This document shows positions 5,601-6,314 of a DNA stretch of 6,314 nucleotides, in pieces. Under the pieces are notes generated by a model. That model did not search any database and had not been told where the DNA came from. It saw only the letters and a list, made by a program, of their open reading frames with translations. The stretch spans positions 1-6,314 of the forward strand of contig JAQUYJ010000055.1 of the NCBI GenBank assembly GCA_028691905.1. The letters run 5' to 3'. Position 1 is the first letter of the stretch; the number at the start of each line of letters is the position of its first letter. Origin of the DNA: Bacilli bacterium (GTDB lineage: Bacteria > Bacillota_I > Bacilli_A > ML615J-28 > CAG-698). The position numbers were made by a program, and so were the translations under genes.

Positions 5601-6314
5601 AAAACAATTCTCTTAAGCTGTAGTGTTCTTTTTGACATCCAGGGAGGAACGGTTATAGAAGGTGAAGTAGCACAAAGTGTTCAACACGGAAAGGGTGCGG
5701 TTGCTCCTGTTGTTGAAAAAGCAGGATACGCACTTACTTGGGATAGGTCATTTGATTATATTGTTGAAAGTATTGTTACAGTCAAAGCAATTTGGACTTT
5801 ACTGATTGAAGTGAACTTCGATCCTTTTGGTGGTACACTCGTAAGTGGAAATCTGCAACAGCAAGTACCACTTGGCTCAGCGGCTATTGCTCCGGTCCTC
5901 GAAATGGAAAATTTTACTTTTGCAGGGTGGGATCAATCTTTTGATAATATTACTCAGCAAATAACAATAACTGCACTATGGGAGTTTTCATTGTTTAAAT
6001 GGCGTATTAACAGTGATATGGACGGTATCATTATTACAGGACTGCAACCAAATTATCAAGAAGAGCATTTGGTTGTTGAGAGTAGTTATCAGTTTTTGTC
6101 TGTTACCGGAATAGATGCAGAAGCTTTTAAAAACGCTACATTTATAAAATCAGCTACCATAGCAAAAAACATCAAGGATATTGGTTACAATATATTTATG
6201 GGCTGTACTTCACTGGAAGAAATCACATTACCGTTTAAATACGGGCCAAATGATCCGGGGAATTTACAACCAATGGCATACCTGGCCTACTATTTCAATG
6301 AAATACCCAGTTCA
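2685..6314 (+). CDS. Giant modular surface lipoprotein: Ig-like domain, InlB B-type repeats and BspA leucine-rich repeats (partial, right edge)
   Basis: The frame is open for 1,210 codons and continues beyond the window. The signal peptide has basic K5 and R7, a hydrophobic core (8-20) and the lipobox L-S-G-C with cysteine 24, so the protein should be lipid-anchored outside the membrane. Residues about 30-114 form an Ig-like domain of the Big_3 type, ending in TITVTYNGKTTQLTLNMV. InlB B-type (Listeria-Bacteroides) repeats follow at 118-176 and 180-239, each opening with YTVTF-x-GNGG and closing with a conserved W. A BspA-type LRR block (about 240-366) with a Y-x-P-Y-F tail, a third B repeat (368-425), a long LRR array (465-978), B repeats four and five (981-1037 and 1041-1099) and a third LRR block (1100-1210, cut) complete the visible part. 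BspA/InlB-type proteins are adhesins or ligand-binding surface proteins; the partner here is unknown. No membrane segment or wall-sorting signal beyond the signal peptide is visible. It has its own promoter and leader, so it is probably expressed alone. Confidence 0.93.
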   Translation, partial: MVSGKNRIIIGFFILCSIVFLSGCLFSGPIDTGPVSIEIDESSVQFEYDINEIDLTSIKLILHYKDESPVNISIMEEYISESDLALLEEVGIHTITVTYNGKTTQLTLNMVDKSTRTYTVTFDGNGGILISGDVVQNVLYNTDATPPIFEKEGFLLDGWSISFTDIQENVTIIANWVIKTYTVTFEGNGGELISGSDIQTIEHGSSAEEPSFVRDGYQFIGWNAEFNNITSDITITALWGAEGPIYTLKDDNTYEFTGYNGNPTEFYIPATYDGKRISSIADNALSEKSNLTLVSIGANIRNIGEHVFANCTKLHEIYIEAEGPVLINENAFSGIDPFFRFYAFSPLVPYFKDHLSTLSNHVFTHPGIHIVSFSNNGGTLIEGEDVQFIIHGKTAVFPTYELEGYHLYWDESPVIYEDKTIQAKWTDITPSTSGCIFGLKLDGTYQLNKYLGVETTVFIASHHQGIPITSIGPQAFAGQAITSLTISEGIQYIQTEAFAFCSSLSTIEFPSTLQEVEANAFLDSLWYLNQPDGLIVIGKTLYDYKGTIPDGYTVGLPNGIHYITDFAFADQPNLTSLNLPEGLKKINNNAFENCTNLSTINFPATLEAIGTDAFENTNWLSNQDEGLVYAGSVVLTYNGYILGDSTITIADGTKGIANNAFRYQYSLESINLPDSIVVIGDYAFAYCEELPQIILPNSIKSIGSFAFLNCKKITNITLPAELENLGENAFSNCSSLESIVIPDGVRSIGYQTFHQCSSLETVTLGAQTIEISERAFYEATNLSNIVFNDQLERIGKNAFSITNIKEFILPDSLVIIEDYALSNGVAEKIYIGKNLQYFNLNNAKHEIMVSSENPFYSSVDGILYSKNGKNLICYPYDKTSNIIIPDGTETVLTNALTTQTNIENIYFPESISIIEEYAIANCANLISVSIANPNAPLLKNYNFIESNNDWLLYVPIDSSPNYADWLVETARIKTILLSCSVLFDIQGGTVIEGEVAQSVQHGKGAVAPVVEKAGYALTWDRSFDYIVESIVTVKAIWTLLIEVNFDPFGGTLVSGNLQQQVPLGSAAIAPVLEMENFTFAGWDQSFDNITQQITITALWEFSLFKWRINSDMDGIIITGLQPNYQEEHLVVESSYQFLSVTGIDAEAFKNATFIKSATIAKNIKDIGYNIFMGCTSLEEITLPFKYGPNDPGNLQPMAYLAYYFNEIPSS
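3033..3401 (+). repeat. Tandem pair of InlB B-type repeats with near-identical DNA starts
   Basis: Two coding repeats of about 60 residues each (117-176 and 180-239) lie end to end. A 21-base stretch is identical at 3032-3052 and 3221-3241, 189 bases (63 codons) apart, encoding T-Y-T-V-T-F. Beyond it the DNA diverges quickly although the protein pattern GNGG, GY/GF-x-x-x-GW and final W is kept. This suggests an older duplication with a short stretch kept alike by conversion or selection. The third, fourth and fifth B repeats (368-425, 981-1037, 1041-1099) do not share this DNA identity. Confidence 0.75.
4077..5618 (+). repeat. Main BspA-type leucine-rich repeat array within the lipoprotein
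   Basis: About fifteen repeats of 22-23 residues follow the pattern L-x-x-I-x-L-P-x-x-L-x-x-I-G-x-x-A-F-x-x-C-x-x, for example LESINLPDSIVVIGDYAF and ITNITLPAELENLGENAF. Two units carry the longer insert typical of the family (AF-x-x-x-x-W, then a D-G-L-hydrophobic hairpin) at 4240-4350 and 4520-4620. One has the F-Y-S-S-V-D-G-I-L-Y variant (5248-5277). The block ends in the LYVPIDSSPNYADWL strand that caps such arrays. Cysteines recur in several repeats at the same position. The repeats differ clearly from one another in DNA, so recent unit duplication is not evident. Confidence 0.85.

Noticed and set aside
4077..5618. Possible CRISPR-like or satellite array because of regular spacing of about 69 bases.
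   Set aside because: The periodicity is that of a translated 23-residue leucine-rich repeat in one open frame. The DNA units are not identical and there are no spacers.

Overview
The window comes from a low-GC bacterium that uses the standard stop codons. The long lipoprotein frame at the right stays open for 1,210 codons without any TGA, TAG or TAA, and its tryptophans are TGG, so this is not the Mycoplasma/Spiroplasma code in which TGA is Trp. The very AT-rich spacers, AGGAGG-type ribosome binding sites, sigma-A-like promoters and large BspA/InlB-type surface lipoproteins fit a Bacillota or Acholeplasma/Izemoplasma-like member of the Mycoplasmatota. That placement is an inference.

Layout. 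(1) 1-180, minus strand: the first 60 codons of a lipoprotein with an Ig-like (Big_2-like) ectodomain, leaving the window on the left. (2) 181-753: a 573-base gene-free stretch with a minus-strand extended -10, an 18-bp inverted repeat, a well-formed plus-strand promoter (383-411), a second extended -10 (595-603) and possibly a decayed reading frame. (3) 754-1230, plus: a Nudix hydrolase gene with an excellent ribosome binding site and ATG but an in-frame TAG at codon 5. (4) 1374-1820, plus: an AHSA1/START-like SRPBCC protein. (5) 1961-2371, plus: a VOC (glyoxalase/bleomycin-resistance fold) protein. (6) 2372-2684: a regulatory region with a stem-loop across the VOC stop codon, a perfect 27-bp palindrome overlapping the -35 of a promoter, and a leader hairpin followed by a U-rich tract. 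(7) 2685-6314, plus: a very large modular lipoprotein, cut by the right edge, with an Ig-like domain, five InlB B-type repeats and three blocks of BspA-type leucine-rich repeats.

The genes do not form an obvious single pathway. Three small single-domain accessory proteins (nucleotide clean-up, a ligand-binding START fold, a VOC enzyme or binder) lie in tandem with spacers of about 140 bases and their own ribosome binding sites. They sit between two surface lipoprotein genes. The large lipoprotein is probably an adhesin or ligand-binding surface protein. I found no RNA genes, insertion sequences, integrases or CRISPR arrays, and I did not find a convincing new multi-gene system. The points most worth checking are the amber codon in the Nudix gene, the palindrome and leader hairpin controlling the giant lipoprotein, and that protein's alternating architecture.
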